From Chitinophaga pinensis (GTDB taxonomy: Bacteria > Bacteroidota > Bacteroidia > NS11-12g > UBA955), in assembly GCA_945865625.1 (NCBI GenBank), contig CAMBFD010000001.1, positions 1-34,558 on the forward strand: a stretch of 34,558 bases of DNA, in the 5' to 3' direction. Shown here piece by piece: positions 1 to 8,829 of this stretch (positions within the stretch are counted from its first letter, which is position 1; every line of letters starts with the position of its first letter). The notes under the pieces are model-generated. The model saw only the letters and a list, made by a program, of their open reading frames with translations. It made no database searches and was not told the origin of the DNA. A program made the position numbers and the translations under genes.

Positions 1-2
1 AT

Positions 3-332
3 TTAGGGAAATATCATTTGCATGAATTAATGAAAAACGGTCTACCTAAAGGTTTGTTGCGCGATGCATTTAAAGATTTATTGCCGCAGGCATTATATGG
101 TCGTACCGATAAAAAAGGATTTAGCGTGCCTGAAACTTTGCTGACACAAAAACATGGGTTGAAATGGAAAGATGCATTTATGTACGAGGGACTAAATGCT
201 TATCTTAAAAGAGATTACAGAGAAAACATATTGAAGAATTTCAATCAATTGGGCTCAAAAGATTTGCAATTTTATTTCAGAGTGAGCTCACTTGGATTTT
301 TCTTAAGCATGTTAGATTATGAGCGGGAATAG
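3..332 (+). CDS. asnB: asparagine synthase (glutamine-hydrolysing) C-terminal end, truncated by the left window edge
   Basis: Frame is open to the window edge (LGKYHLHELMKNGLPKGLLRDAFKDLLPQALYGRTDKKGFSVPE...). The pattern lP..ll.R.KkGFsvP is typical of the asparagine synthase C-terminal domain. Confidence 0.8.
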   Translation, partial: LGKYHLHELMKNGLPKGLLRDAFKDLLPQALYGRTDKKGFSVPETLLTQKHGLKWKDAFMYEGLNAYLKRDYRENILKNFNQLGSKDLQFYFRVSSLGFFLSMLDYERE

Positions 333-1593
333 TCCTTTAAAAACATATGGTTGGCAATTGAGCAGGGCTGTCATTTCCTTTGGAGTGGTTATTATCTATT
401 CTCGATACTTAGGTTCAAGTGGAAGGGGTGAAATGAGTATTTTACTGCTGTATTTGCAAGTAATTTTAATGTTTGTAGAGTTGTTTGCTGGAAGTGCAAT
501 GGCAAATTGGTTGGTGAAATATAGACCAAGTCAAATTATTCCTTGGGTACAATTTTATTCAATTGCTGTGATCGCATTATCGGGTTTTGTGTTGCATTGG
601 GTATTTCATGTTGAAGATTTTAACATCTGTTTGCTTTCTATACAAGGTTTCGCATTGTCGTTTTTAAATATTGAATACAATATTTGTCAGAGCAAAGGAT
701 GGGTTTTAAAGCGAAATAAATTACAGATGGCCTTGGAATTAATTAAATTGATTTCGCTTTTAAGTGTTGTATTGATCATTCCGAGCAATGTAATTTCTGC
801 TAAAAACATAGAATTAATGTTATCTGTTTTGGCCTTGGTGACATTGTTGATAATGGGATATTCATCTCGATTCATCACCAATGAAATTCATAAAAATGGA
901 TTTCCACCTGAAGCTCCTCCCAAAGGTATTTTTTTTGAGGGACTTTGGGCGCAACTTGGACATTTTGTGTTGTTTTTAGTGAATAAAGCTCCACTTTGGC
1001 TGGTTGCCAAATATTTAGGAGATTCAGAAGCGGGAATATTTGCAAATGCATTGTTAATTGCAGATACCATTTGGATTTTTTCTGGGAGTTTTGGCACAAT
1101 TATACACTCTCGGGTGATTCGAAATACAAGTGAATCGTATCATCAACGTTTGTTAAGTAGGTATATCGAATTTTCAATGATTGGTACGGTGGTCATTTGC
1201 GGTTTCTTGTTACTTACTCCCAATGGGATTTTCACTACCATCTTTGGTTCCAATTTTTCAACGTTGAAATACAATGCTATATTGTTAATCCCTGGCATAC
1301 TCTTTATTTCAATGTCAACATCTATTGGAAACTACCTTCATGCAACAAATCGGTTTAAGGAATTGTTACGCAATCATTGTCTTTCTTTTTGCATACTTTT
1401 AGGTACAATTTTGATTGGTTTTAGGTATAAATTCAGCGTAGAAATGGTTGCATTTGGCATGAATTTATCGTTTTTAACATTGTTAATACTACACTTATAC
1501 ACAATAAATTGGGTATTCAAAACAGGGCTACACTTGAAGTTTAACATATTGTTAATCAAAAGATTAATTTCTATTAAATTGAGAAACAGGTAA
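319..1593 (+). CDS. polytopic membrane protein, polysaccharide flippase (Wzx/MATE-like oligosaccharide exporter)
   Basis: 424 aa, many hydrophobic TM stretches, N-terminal SRYLGSSGRGEMSI typical of Wzx-type flippases. Overlaps the asnB end by 14 bp. Confidence 0.7.
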   Translation: MSGNSPLKTYGWQLSRAVISFGVVIIYSRYLGSSGRGEMSILLLYLQVILMFVELFAGSAMANWLVKYRPSQIIPWVQFYSIAVIALSGFVLHWVFHVEDFNICLLSIQGFALSFLNIEYNICQSKGWVLKRNKLQMALELIKLISLLSVVLIIPSNVISAKNIELMLSVLALVTLLIMGYSSRFITNEIHKNGFPPEAPPKGIFFEGLWAQLGHFVLFLVNKAPLWLVAKYLGDSEAGIFANALLIADTIWIFSGSFGTIIHSRVIRNTSESYHQRLLSRYIEFSMIGTVVICGFLLLTPNGIFTTIFGSNFSTLKYNAILLIPGILFISMSTSIGNYLHATNRFKELLRNHCLSFCILLGTILIGFRYKFSVEMVAFGMNLSFLTLLILHLYTINWVFKTGLHLKFNILLIKRLISIKLRNR

Positions 1594-1655
1594 GGCAAAG
1601 TGTCTATTATTTTGTAAATGGTATAAAAAATATTTTTTACCCCGTTGCAATCTTC

Positions 1656-1663
1656 TAATTTTG
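1656..1663 (+). promoter_or_regulatory. Bacteroidota -7 element TAATTTTG upstream of glutamate dehydrogenase
   Basis: Exact match to TAnnTTTG. Its position places the start at ATG 1696 rather than the longest ORF start at 1645. Confidence 0.5.
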
Positions 1664-1695
1664 CCATTCAAATCATTAAAGATTTTGTACATATT

Positions 1696-2970
1696 ATGTC
1701 AGCACCAATGAACGGCGGATCACCAAGGTACAATCCGCTAGAAAGCATGAATCGTCGCTTTGATGCGGCTGTGGAGATTTTAGGTTTAGATGAACAGTTT
1801 GCGAACGTTTTGCGCGTTCCAGATAAGGTTGTCATTGCAAATATGCCTGTAACAATGGATGATGGCACAGTAAAAGTATTCGAAGGATTTCGTGTTGTAC
1901 ACAGTGTTCATTTAGGACCTTCAAAAGGTGGTATTCGATATAGTATGGACGTAAACCTCGATGAGGTTAAGGCGCTTGCTGCATGGATGACATGGAAATG
2001 TGCTGTTGTAAATATTCCTTACGGCGGAGCTAAAGGTGGCATCAAATGCGACCCTCGTACCATGAGTAAAGGTGAATTAGAGCGTTTAACAAGAGCTTAT
2101 ACTTTGGCAATGAAAAACGTATTTGGACCTGAGAATGATATTCCAGCTCCTGATATGGGTACAGGTCAACAAGAAATGGCTTGGATTGTAGATGAGTATA
2201 GCAAAATAAAAGGACATAATGCATGGGGCGTTGTTACCGGTAAACCTTTGGTTTTAGGTGGTAGCTTAGGTCGTGTTGAAGCAACTGGAAGAGGCGTTAT
2301 GGTGAGTACCAGGAGCGCATTGGCTAAATTAGGTTTGAAGCCAACCGATTGCACTTGTGTTGTACAAGGATTTGGAAACGTAGGAAGTATTTCAGCAAAA
2401 TTAATTTCGCAGATGGGTGTAAAAATTGTTGGTATCAGCGATGTTACTGGCGGTTATTACAATCCAGAAGGAATTGATGTGAATGCAGCCATTGCATACG
2501 TTCAAAATAGCCCAAATAGAAATTTAGAAGGTTGTAATATTGGTCAAAAAGTAAGCAATTCGGATTTGTTAGAATTAGAATGTGATGTTTTAGTTCCTGC
2601 AGCAATGGAAGATCAAATTACACCAGAAAATGCGCATAACATTAGAGCTAAATTAATTGTAGAAGGTGCAAATGGACCAACAACTGCTGCTGCTGATGCA
2701 ATTTTACAAGAAAAAGGAATTTTAGTGGTTCCAGATATTTTGGCAAATGCTGGCGGAGTGACTGTTTCTTACTTTGAGTGGGTGCAGAATCGTTTAGGAT
2801 ATTATTGGACAGAAGAGCGTGTGAACAGAAGAGCAGATAGAGTCATGAAACAATCTTTTGACAATGTATTTGCATGTTCAGAAAAATATAAAATAAATAT
2901 GAGAATTGCGGCTTATGTAGTGGCGCTAGATAAGGTGTCGAGTACGTTAAAGTTGCGCGGTTATTTTTAA
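1696..2970 (+). CDS. Glu/Leu/Phe/Val dehydrogenase, glutamate dehydrogenase type
   Basis: Motifs GGAKGGIKCDP, PAPDMGTGQQEMAWI, VQGFGNVGS, PAAMEDQIT, EGANGPTT; MSAPMNGG start at ATG 1696. Confidence 0.92.
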   Translation: MSAPMNGGSPRYNPLESMNRRFDAAVEILGLDEQFANVLRVPDKVVIANMPVTMDDGTVKVFEGFRVVHSVHLGPSKGGIRYSMDVNLDEVKALAAWMTWKCAVVNIPYGGAKGGIKCDPRTMSKGELERLTRAYTLAMKNVFGPENDIPAPDMGTGQQEMAWIVDEYSKIKGHNAWGVVTGKPLVLGGSLGRVEATGRGVMVSTRSALAKLGLKPTDCTCVVQGFGNVGSISAKLISQMGVKIVGISDVTGGYYNPEGIDVNAAIAYVQNSPNRNLEGCNIGQKVSNSDLLELECDVLVPAAMEDQITPENAHNIRAKLIVEGANGPTTAAADAILQEKGILVVPDILANAGGVTVSYFEWVQNRLGYYWTEERVNRRADRVMKQSFDNVFACSEKYKINMRIAAYVVALDKVSSTLKLRGYF

Positions 2971-2976
2971 TATAAT

Positions 2977-3627
2977 ATGAGATTACATAGAGAAGGTTTT
3001 ACAATTATTTTAATCACCACATTGGTGTTGGGAGCAATTAATGTTCCCTTGCAAATTTATTTAAGCGAAAGCTTAATATCAACCATCGTTTTGGCAATTT
3101 CATTGTTGCTTTACATTACGGTTGTTCAGTTTTTTCGTCATCCAAACAGAAACATCCCAACAGGTGAAAATTTAATTATTGCTCCTGCCGATGGGAAAGT
3201 TGTTGTGATAGAAGAAGTTGTTGAAACTGAATATTATAAAGATAAACGCCGCCAAGTGAGTATTTTTATGTCGCCAATTAATGTGCACGTAAATCGTTAC
3301 CCAGTTTCAGGTAAAGTTGCATACCAAAAGTATCATCCTGGTAAATATTTGGTTGCTTGGCACCCTAAAAGTAGTACCGAGAATGAGCGCACAACCGTGG
3401 TGGTTGAATCACCGAAAGGATCTATTTTGTTCCGTCAAATTGCTGGAGCATTGGCAAAACGAATTGTTTGTTATGCTAAAGAAGGAGCAGAAGCTAAAAT
3501 GGGTGCTGAATATGGGTTTATAAAATTTGGATCAAGAATTGATTTATACTTGCCATTAGATGCCGAAATCTGTGTTGAAATGAATCAAAAAACTGTTGGT
3601 GGCGAAACAATCGTTGCCAAATGGTAA
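2977..3627 (+). CDS. psd: phosphatidylserine decarboxylase family protein (short, archaeal-type)
   Basis: 216 aa; PADGKVV, FMSPINVHVNRYPVSG and a pyruvoyl-forming GS motif (FGSR, Ser codon at 3532-3534). Confidence 0.9.
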   Translation: MRLHREGFTIILITTLVLGAINVPLQIYLSESLISTIVLAISLLLYITVVQFFRHPNRNIPTGENLIIAPADGKVVVIEEVVETEYYKDKRRQVSIFMSPINVHVNRYPVSGKVAYQKYHPGKYLVAWHPKSSTENERTTVVVESPKGSILFRQIAGALAKRIVCYAKEGAEAKMGAEYGFIKFGSRIDLYLPLDAEICVEMNQKTVGGETIVAKW

Positions 3628-3707
3628 TCAAATAAATGCATTTTGTCGAATTTAATTCATAAATTTTTAGAAAATCCATTTTTTCGGCAATTGAGGCATA
3701 AATTTTG

Positions 3708-3715
3708 TATCTTTG
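3708..3715 (+). promoter_or_regulatory. Bacteroidota -7 element TATCTTTG upstream of the CCKSK-repeat protein
   Basis: Exact TAnnTTTG, 28 nt before ATG 3744. Confidence 0.6.
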
Positions 3716-3743
3716 TAATAACAAAAAAATAAAAAGTTTAGTT

Positions 3744-4049
3744 ATGAAAAAAATCGTATTGTTAGGAATGTTTGTATTTGGTTTTGCTTTTGCTGCTTCA
3801 GCACAAACCGATAAGCCTGCGGCTGAACAAAAAACTAAAGCTTGCTGTAAATCTAAAACAGCTGGTGAAAGCAAAGAATGTAATAAAGTTGCATCAACTG
3901 CTGAAGCAAAAGCGTGTTGCAAATCTAAAACTGCAAATGCTGGTGAAGCGAAAGCTTGCTGCAAATCAAAATCTGTGGGTGCTAAATGTGAAGGAAAACA
4001 TGAAGCTTCAGAGAAAAAACACAACTGTGAAGATCACAAAAACAATTAA
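3744..4049 (+). CDS. small secreted Cys/Lys-rich repeat protein (three CCKSK motifs), putative metal-binding
   Basis: Signal peptide MKKIVLLGMFVFGFAFAASAQ, then KTKACCKSKTA / EAKACCKSKTA / EAKACCKSKSV and a His/Cys-containing tail. ATG 3744 is preferred over the longer ORF start at 3705, because it begins the signal peptide and lies downstream of the -7 element. Confidence 0.8.
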   Translation: MKKIVLLGMFVFGFAFAASAQTDKPAAEQKTKACCKSKTAGESKECNKVASTAEAKACCKSKTANAGEAKACCKSKSVGAKCEGKHEASEKKHNCEDHKNN

Positions 4050-4070
4050 ATAATCTTTAATAGATATAAT

Positions 4071-4107
4071 GAAACAAAAAGCTACTTAGGTAGCTTTTTT
4101 TTGTTTC
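4071..4107. terminator. intrinsic terminator hairpin with flanking A/T tracts
   Basis: GAAACAAAAAGCTAC-TTAG-GTAGCTTTTTTTTGTTTC: near-perfect inverted repeat followed by a T8 run. Confidence 0.85.
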
Positions 4108-4147
4108 ATCTTTCTCCTAAAATTTCAACCCTAAACACTAAAATTCG

Positions 4148-4155
4148 TATCTTTG
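4148..4155 (+). promoter_or_regulatory. Bacteroidota -7 element TATCTTTG, 4 nt before ATG 4160
   Basis: TATCTTTG-caaa-ATG. Confidence 0.6.
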
Positions 4156-4159
4156 CAAA

Positions 4160-5104
4160 ATGATTGATAAAGGATTTATGCGAATTGCAATTGGTTTAAT
4201 TGTCTTGGTGGCAATTTCCGCAATTGGTGTAGGTGTTTACTTGTATTTTAATTTTAATTCCCAAAGTCGCTTGCCCTTAATTGTCCCTCAAAATGCAAAC
4301 TGGTTTGTGCAAATTCAAACAAAAAAATTAAAAGAAGACTACGCCGGAAATAAACCTATTTATTACGATAGTTTTTATCAAATAATTGCCAAAGCGTCTG
4401 CATTTAAGGAGTGTGAAGATCCCGCAACTCCAGGCGTTGGATTGTTTTCAGATTTAATCTTGTTTGAAACCAATAAAGCTAAGTTTTTAGGACTATCAGT
4501 GACCTCCGATTCTAAATTAAGTGTGTTTTTGGATTCCTTGAAATCGAAAAATAAAGTTCATGGAAAAGTTGATAAAGGGAATTATACTTATGTAAAAATT
4601 GTTGGTTCAAATCTCTATATCGCTTACAAATACAAAGCAATGGTGTTTATGCAACCTTTTGATACCGCTGAAAATGTAACAAACAATGAAAAAAACCTTG
4701 CGGAAGTTTTTTCTGGCATAGAATCAAAATTCATTCACGCAAAAGCCATCCAAACATTGTATGATAAAAATGCGCATGTTATTTGGTATCACAAGCATTA
4801 CAATCAAAAGAATTCGAAACCAATAGAAATGGCGCATGGATTTAATTTGAAAGACAAGGATTTAAATGTGATTTCGATCATTGATTCTAAAATGAAGGTG
4901 AATGCATCGTGCACAGATTATACTCATCTCAATTTATTTAATGCAGAGAATTTAGCTTATGGTTCTAATGCATGGGAATCGCGATTGCCTGCATTGCTTG
5001 AAGACAAATTGGCCATTCATTCAATCAAAAAGCAAATCACGTCTGAAGCATATTTAAATTCAGTGTTTAAAACAGCCTATCAATATCTAAATTCATTTAA
5101 ATGA
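4160..5104 (+). CDS. hypothetical protein with N-terminal TM anchor and large extracytoplasmic domain
   Basis: 314 aa, one N-terminal hydrophobic helix (IAIGLIVLVAISAIGVGVYLYF). The remaining sequence is not recognised. Confidence 0.75.
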   Translation: MIDKGFMRIAIGLIVLVAISAIGVGVYLYFNFNSQSRLPLIVPQNANWFVQIQTKKLKEDYAGNKPIYYDSFYQIIAKASAFKECEDPATPGVGLFSDLILFETNKAKFLGLSVTSDSKLSVFLDSLKSKNKVHGKVDKGNYTYVKIVGSNLYIAYKYKAMVFMQPFDTAENVTNNEKNLAEVFSGIESKFIHAKAIQTLYDKNAHVIWYHKHYNQKNSKPIEMAHGFNLKDKDLNVISIIDSKMKVNASCTDYTHLNLFNAENLAYGSNAWESRLPALLEDKLAIHSIKKQITSEAYLNSVFKTAYQYLNSFK

Positions 5105-6099
5105 AAATTACGGATTTATTAAAAGAAAGAATTGTCATTATTGATGGTGCCATGGGTACCATGATACAGAAATATAAATTTTCCGAAGAAGATTATCGCG
5201 GAACCCGATTTGCAAATTACGAGCATCCATTAAAAGGGAATAATGATTTACTTGTTTTAACCCAACCACAAGTTATCACTGCCATTCACAAAGAATTCTT
5301 AATGGCTGGAAGTGATATTTTAGAAACCAATACGTTTAATGCAAATGTGATTTCTATGGCTGATTACCACATGGAAACATTGGTGAAAGAATTGAATGTT
5401 GAAGCCGTTAAATTGGCGAAACAAGCGGTTGCTGAATATCAATCGAAAGTTGAAAACAGACCTATTTTTATTGCAGGTGCCATGGGCCCAACCAATAAAA
5501 CTGCAAGTTTAAGTCCGGATGTGAACAATCCAGGTTATAGAGCTGTAAGCTTTGATGATTTGGTAGCATGTTATACAGAACAAGCAACTGCATTAATTGA
5601 CGCTGGTGCAGATATTTTATTGATTGAAACTGTGTTCGATACATTAAATTGTAAAGCTGCTTTATTTGCCGTGAATACGATTAAAGAGGAGATGGAAATA
5701 GACATTCCAGTGATGGTGAGTGGAACCATCACCGATAATTCAGGAAGAACCTTGAGTGGTCAAACACCTGAAGCTTTTTGGAATAGCGTTTCTCATGGAG
5801 AATTGTTGAGTGTTGGCTTTAACTGTGCCTTAGGCGCTGATCAAATGCGTCAGTATATTGCAGAATTGTCGAACGTTTCTAACATCAGCGTAAGTTGTTA
5901 CCCAAATGCGGGTTTGCCAAATGAATTTGGCGAATACGACGATACCCCCGAGGGAATGAGTGCAATTATTTCTGAGTGGTGCAAGAATGGTTGGGTCAAT
6001 ATTATTGGGGGATGCTGTGGCACAACTCCAGACCATATCCGCGCAATTGCTGATTCTTGCAAGAAATATTCGCCAAGACCTTTGCCAATTTTTGCTTAA
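5101..6099 (+). CDS. metH: homocysteine S-methyltransferase module of cobalamin-dependent methionine synthase (MetH N-terminal domain only)
   Basis: IIDGAMGTMIQ, SDILETNTFNAN, GAMGPTNKTASLSPDVNNPGYR, zinc-ligand contexts FNCALGADQM and GGCCGTTPDHI. Stops after KKYSPRPLPIFA; ATGA overlap with the preceding gene. Confidence 0.9.
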   Translation: MKITDLLKERIVIIDGAMGTMIQKYKFSEEDYRGTRFANYEHPLKGNNDLLVLTQPQVITAIHKEFLMAGSDILETNTFNANVISMADYHMETLVKELNVEAVKLAKQAVAEYQSKVENRPIFIAGAMGPTNKTASLSPDVNNPGYRAVSFDDLVACYTEQATALIDAGADILLIETVFDTLNCKAALFAVNTIKEEMEIDIPVMVSGTITDNSGRTLSGQTPEAFWNSVSHGELLSVGFNCALGADQMRQYIAELSNVSNISVSCYPNAGLPNEFGEYDDTPEGMSAIISEWCKNGWVNIIGGCCGTTPDHIRAIADSCKKYSPRPLPIFA

Positions 6100-6147
6100 G
6101 TGTAAGATTGACACTTGCGAAAATGATTTTTATATTAAAAAACTCCG

Positions 6148-6155
6148 TATCTTTG
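6148..6155 (+). promoter_or_regulatory. Bacteroidota -7 element TATCTTTG upstream of leucine dehydrogenase
   Basis: Exact TAnnTTTG, 14 nt before ATG 6170. Confidence 0.6.
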
Positions 6156-6169
6156 CACCCAGAAAATCA

Positions 6170-7273
6170 ATGGCAGAAATTCAAACTCAAAATGTCCCTG
6201 TAACTACATTTGACTTGTTTGCAGGTTTAGAGACAACACAACACGAGCAAATCGTATTATGTCAAGATCACGCTACTGGCTTAAAAGCCATTATTGCGAT
6301 CCACAATACCGTTTTAGGCCCAGGCTTGGGTGGAACTAGAATGTGGTATTATGCTCATGAAAAAGATGCGGTTAGAGATGCGTTGAGATTATCTCGAGGA
6401 ATGACATATAAAGCTTCAGTAGCTGGTTTAAACTTAGGTGGTGCGAAAGCCGTAATTATTGGCGATCCCAAAACCATGAAGAGCGAACCTCTAATGAGAA
6501 AATTTGGTCGTTTTGTAGAAAATTTAAACGGCAAATATATAACTGCAGAAGACGTAGGAACAACAACTCGCGACATGGAATACGTGAATATGGAAACTGA
6601 TCACGTGGTTGGTTTACCTGAAAGCATGGGTGGTGGCGGAGATCCTTCTCCAGTAACTGCTTATGGTGTATACATGGGAATCAAATCTTCAGCAAAGCAA
6701 GCCTACGGTAACGATAGCCTTTCTGGTAAGAGCGTTTCTGTTATGGGCATTGGTAAAGTTGGAATGCACTTGTGCGAATATTTACATAAAGAAGGTGTAA
6801 AACTGTACGTTTCCGATATCAATGAAAGTGCATTGAAATATGCTGCAGAGCATTTTGGTGCAATTGTGGTTTCTGCTGATGATATGTTAAGCCTTGAAGT
6901 AGATATTTTTGCTCCTTGTGCTTTAGGTGCTATCTTAAACGATAACACTTTGCCTAAGCTGAAATGTCAAATCATTGCAGGTGCAGCAAATAACCAATTG
7001 GAAGACGAAAATATCCACGGTAATATCTTAAGAGAAAAAGGAATTATTTATGCGCCTGACTTTGTAATCAATGCAGGTGGGTTAATTAACGTTTACAGTG
7101 AATACAATGGTTATGTTAGAGAGCAAGCAATGAGCCAAACTGAAAATATCTACAATACAATTTTAGATATCTACAAAATGGCAGATGCTCATAATTTAAA
7201 CAATCAACAAGCTGCGATTAAACTTGCTGAAAAACGTATCAACGATATGATGTTGGTTCACAGCACTTTTTAA
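6170..7273 (+). CDS. Glu/Leu/Phe/Val dehydrogenase, leucine (branched-chain amino acid) dehydrogenase type
   Basis: GPGLGGTRMW, LSRGMTYKASVAGLNLGGAKAVIIGDP, TAEDVGTT, GIGKVGMHLCEYL, NAGGLINVYSE. Start reassigned from 5960 to ATG 6170. Confidence 0.92.
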   Translation: MAEIQTQNVPVTTFDLFAGLETTQHEQIVLCQDHATGLKAIIAIHNTVLGPGLGGTRMWYYAHEKDAVRDALRLSRGMTYKASVAGLNLGGAKAVIIGDPKTMKSEPLMRKFGRFVENLNGKYITAEDVGTTTRDMEYVNMETDHVVGLPESMGGGGDPSPVTAYGVYMGIKSSAKQAYGNDSLSGKSVSVMGIGKVGMHLCEYLHKEGVKLYVSDINESALKYAAEHFGAIVVSADDMLSLEVDIFAPCALGAILNDNTLPKLKCQIIAGAANNQLEDENIHGNILREKGIIYAPDFVINAGGLINVYSEYNGYVREQAMSQTENIYNTILDIYKMADAHNLNNQQAAIKLAEKRINDMMLVHSTF

Positions 7274-7300
7274 TTTGTAACAATTTTATAAAATTTATAA

Positions 7301-7330
7301 TAGAAATGCCGGCGAAAGCCGGCATTTCTA
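7301..7330. terminator. perfect 13-bp stem with GAAA (GNRA) tetraloop; probable terminator or structured element
   Basis: TAGAAATGCCGGC-GAAA-GCCGGCATTTCTA, followed only by a weak T-rich tract (TTATTTTC). Confidence 0.65.
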
Positions 7331-7331
7331 T

Positions 7332-7339
7332 TATTTTCG
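7332..7339 (+). promoter_or_regulatory. variant -7 element TATTTTCG, 4 nt before ATG 7344
   Basis: TATTTTCG-cttt-ATG; one mismatch to TAnnTTTG. The same TTCG variant occurs upstream of the pnt genes (11998-12005). Confidence 0.4.
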
Positions 7340-7343
7340 CTTT

Positions 7344-8828
7344 ATGTTTTTCAATAAGTTCACGGTTCATCGAAATAGCAATGCTGCAATTGTAGCGATT
7401 GCTGCGGTGGCTATTACTTATATTTATATTTGGATCACTGCCCAAAATCCTGCAGGCGGTCAAGATAGTTGGAATCACTTTCTCTATGCCCGATGGGCGT
7501 ATCAAAATCCTAAATTACTCTTGGATCAATGGGGGAAGCCGTTTTTTACACTTATTGCATTGCCTTTTGCTCCTTTCGGACTAAATGGAGTGTATTTGTT
7601 AAATTTCATAGCCACCTTAGGCACAGCATGGATCTGCTATTTAACAGGTAGAAAGTTGGCCATGAGAAACCCGTGGTTGTTAATCTTTTTATTCGGATGG
7701 CAACCCATTGTTTTTGCCAATGTGCACTCATCACTAACTGAGCCCACCAATGCATTGGTGCTTATATTTATCTGCTATTTATTTGTTTCTCATAAATTTA
7801 TTGCAGCAACTTTCTTTGCTTCCTTTTTGCCCCTTGTGAGGTCTGAAGGGTTGATTTTACTGTTGTCAATTATTCCTTTTTTACTGATAAGAGGACAATG
7901 GAAACTCTTGCCTTTATTATTTTCTGGAACGATTGTATTTGCAATATTTGCGGCAATTGTGAGTGGTGAATTAACTTATTTCTTTTACCATAATCCGTAC
8001 ATTAACCATGAACTTCATGGTCGTTTTGATCCAGGCAATGGTTCGTTGTTTCATTATGTTAATGCGCAAAGAGAAATCACAGGAATTGTCATTACCTTAC
8101 TGCTCATTATTTCGAGTTTAATTGTATTCAATTATATTTTATTGAGGTTTAAAAAGAAAACGCCTAATGAAATGAGCCAATTTATGTTGTGGTTATTTTT
8201 GCCCTTGTTTGGTTCGTTTTTTTTAGCACATACATTTATTTGGTATACTGGAACGATGGGGTCGCATGGATTAATTCGAGTGTTTGTAGTAGTGGCTCCA
8301 ATTGCAGCCATTTTAGCCCAATATGCATTGGATCGATTGATGTCTTATAATATTCGTAGGGTCAATCAAGGTTTAAAGTTTATTTTAATTTCTGTAATGT
8401 TTTTCTTGGCTTTTAGTGGATCCAAATTTCCATATCCTTGGAAGAATGAAGCACCAATATTAGAATTTCCGGGAATGCCTCAAATTCGAAATGCACTTGC
8501 TTTAATTCAAAAAGAAAAGTTAAACAATCACATTCTTGTGCATCAGATTCCAGAAATAGATGTCGATTTGGATCTGTTGAATGCGCATTTCGCAAAAGAT
8601 CCCTCTAAGGCAAAATCATATTATTTATGGAGTATTGATAAAACGCTAGGGAAAGATTGGATGCCTGATTCTTCAGTGGTTATTTGGGATAATTTCCATG
8701 GTCGCCGCGACGCACCAATGTCCCTCCAAGAAATGCGTCATTTAAAAGAATACAAGGAACTTGCCTATTTCCCAAGTAAAATAGATACAATCTACGATGT
8801 TAGGGTGTATCTAAAGGTTAAGCAGTAA
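7344..8828 (+). CDS. GT-C fold integral membrane glycosyltransferase (mannosyltransferase-like)
   Basis: 494 aa with multiple TM segments; N-terminal loop GGQDSWNHFLYARWAYQNPKLLLDQWGKPFF resembles the GT-C acidic/His loop. Confidence 0.65.
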   Translation: MFFNKFTVHRNSNAAIVAIAAVAITYIYIWITAQNPAGGQDSWNHFLYARWAYQNPKLLLDQWGKPFFTLIALPFAPFGLNGVYLLNFIATLGTAWICYLTGRKLAMRNPWLLIFLFGWQPIVFANVHSSLTEPTNALVLIFICYLFVSHKFIAATFFASFLPLVRSEGLILLLSIIPFLLIRGQWKLLPLLFSGTIVFAIFAAIVSGELTYFFYHNPYINHELHGRFDPGNGSLFHYVNAQREITGIVITLLLIISSLIVFNYILLRFKKKTPNEMSQFMLWLFLPLFGSFFLAHTFIWYTGTMGSHGLIRVFVVVAPIAAILAQYALDRLMSYNIRRVNQGLKFILISVMFFLAFSGSKFPYPWKNEAPILEFPGMPQIRNALALIQKEKLNNHILVHQIPEIDVDLDLLNAHFAKDPSKAKSYYLWSIDKTLGKDWMPDSSVVIWDNFHGRRDAPMSLQEMRHLKEYKELAYFPSKIDTIYDVRVYLKVKQ

Positions 8829-8829
8829 T

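Noticed and set aside
3518-4024. 168-aa minus-strand ORF antisense to the CCKSK-repeat gene, itself repetitive (DLQQAFASPA..DLQHAFAS)
   Set aside because: Its repeats mirror the sense-strand repeats; the sense protein has a signal peptide, promoter and terminator, so the antisense frame is a by-product.
3772-4053. 93-aa alternative-frame ORF over the CCKSK gene
   Set aside because: Shifted reading of the same repeats, low-complexity KLK composition and no initiation context.
5960-6169. N-terminal extension of the leucine dehydrogenase ORF overlapping metH
   Set aside because: Overlaps the real MetH-N frame; a TATCTTTG promoter at 6148-6155 and the family N-terminus support ATG 6170.
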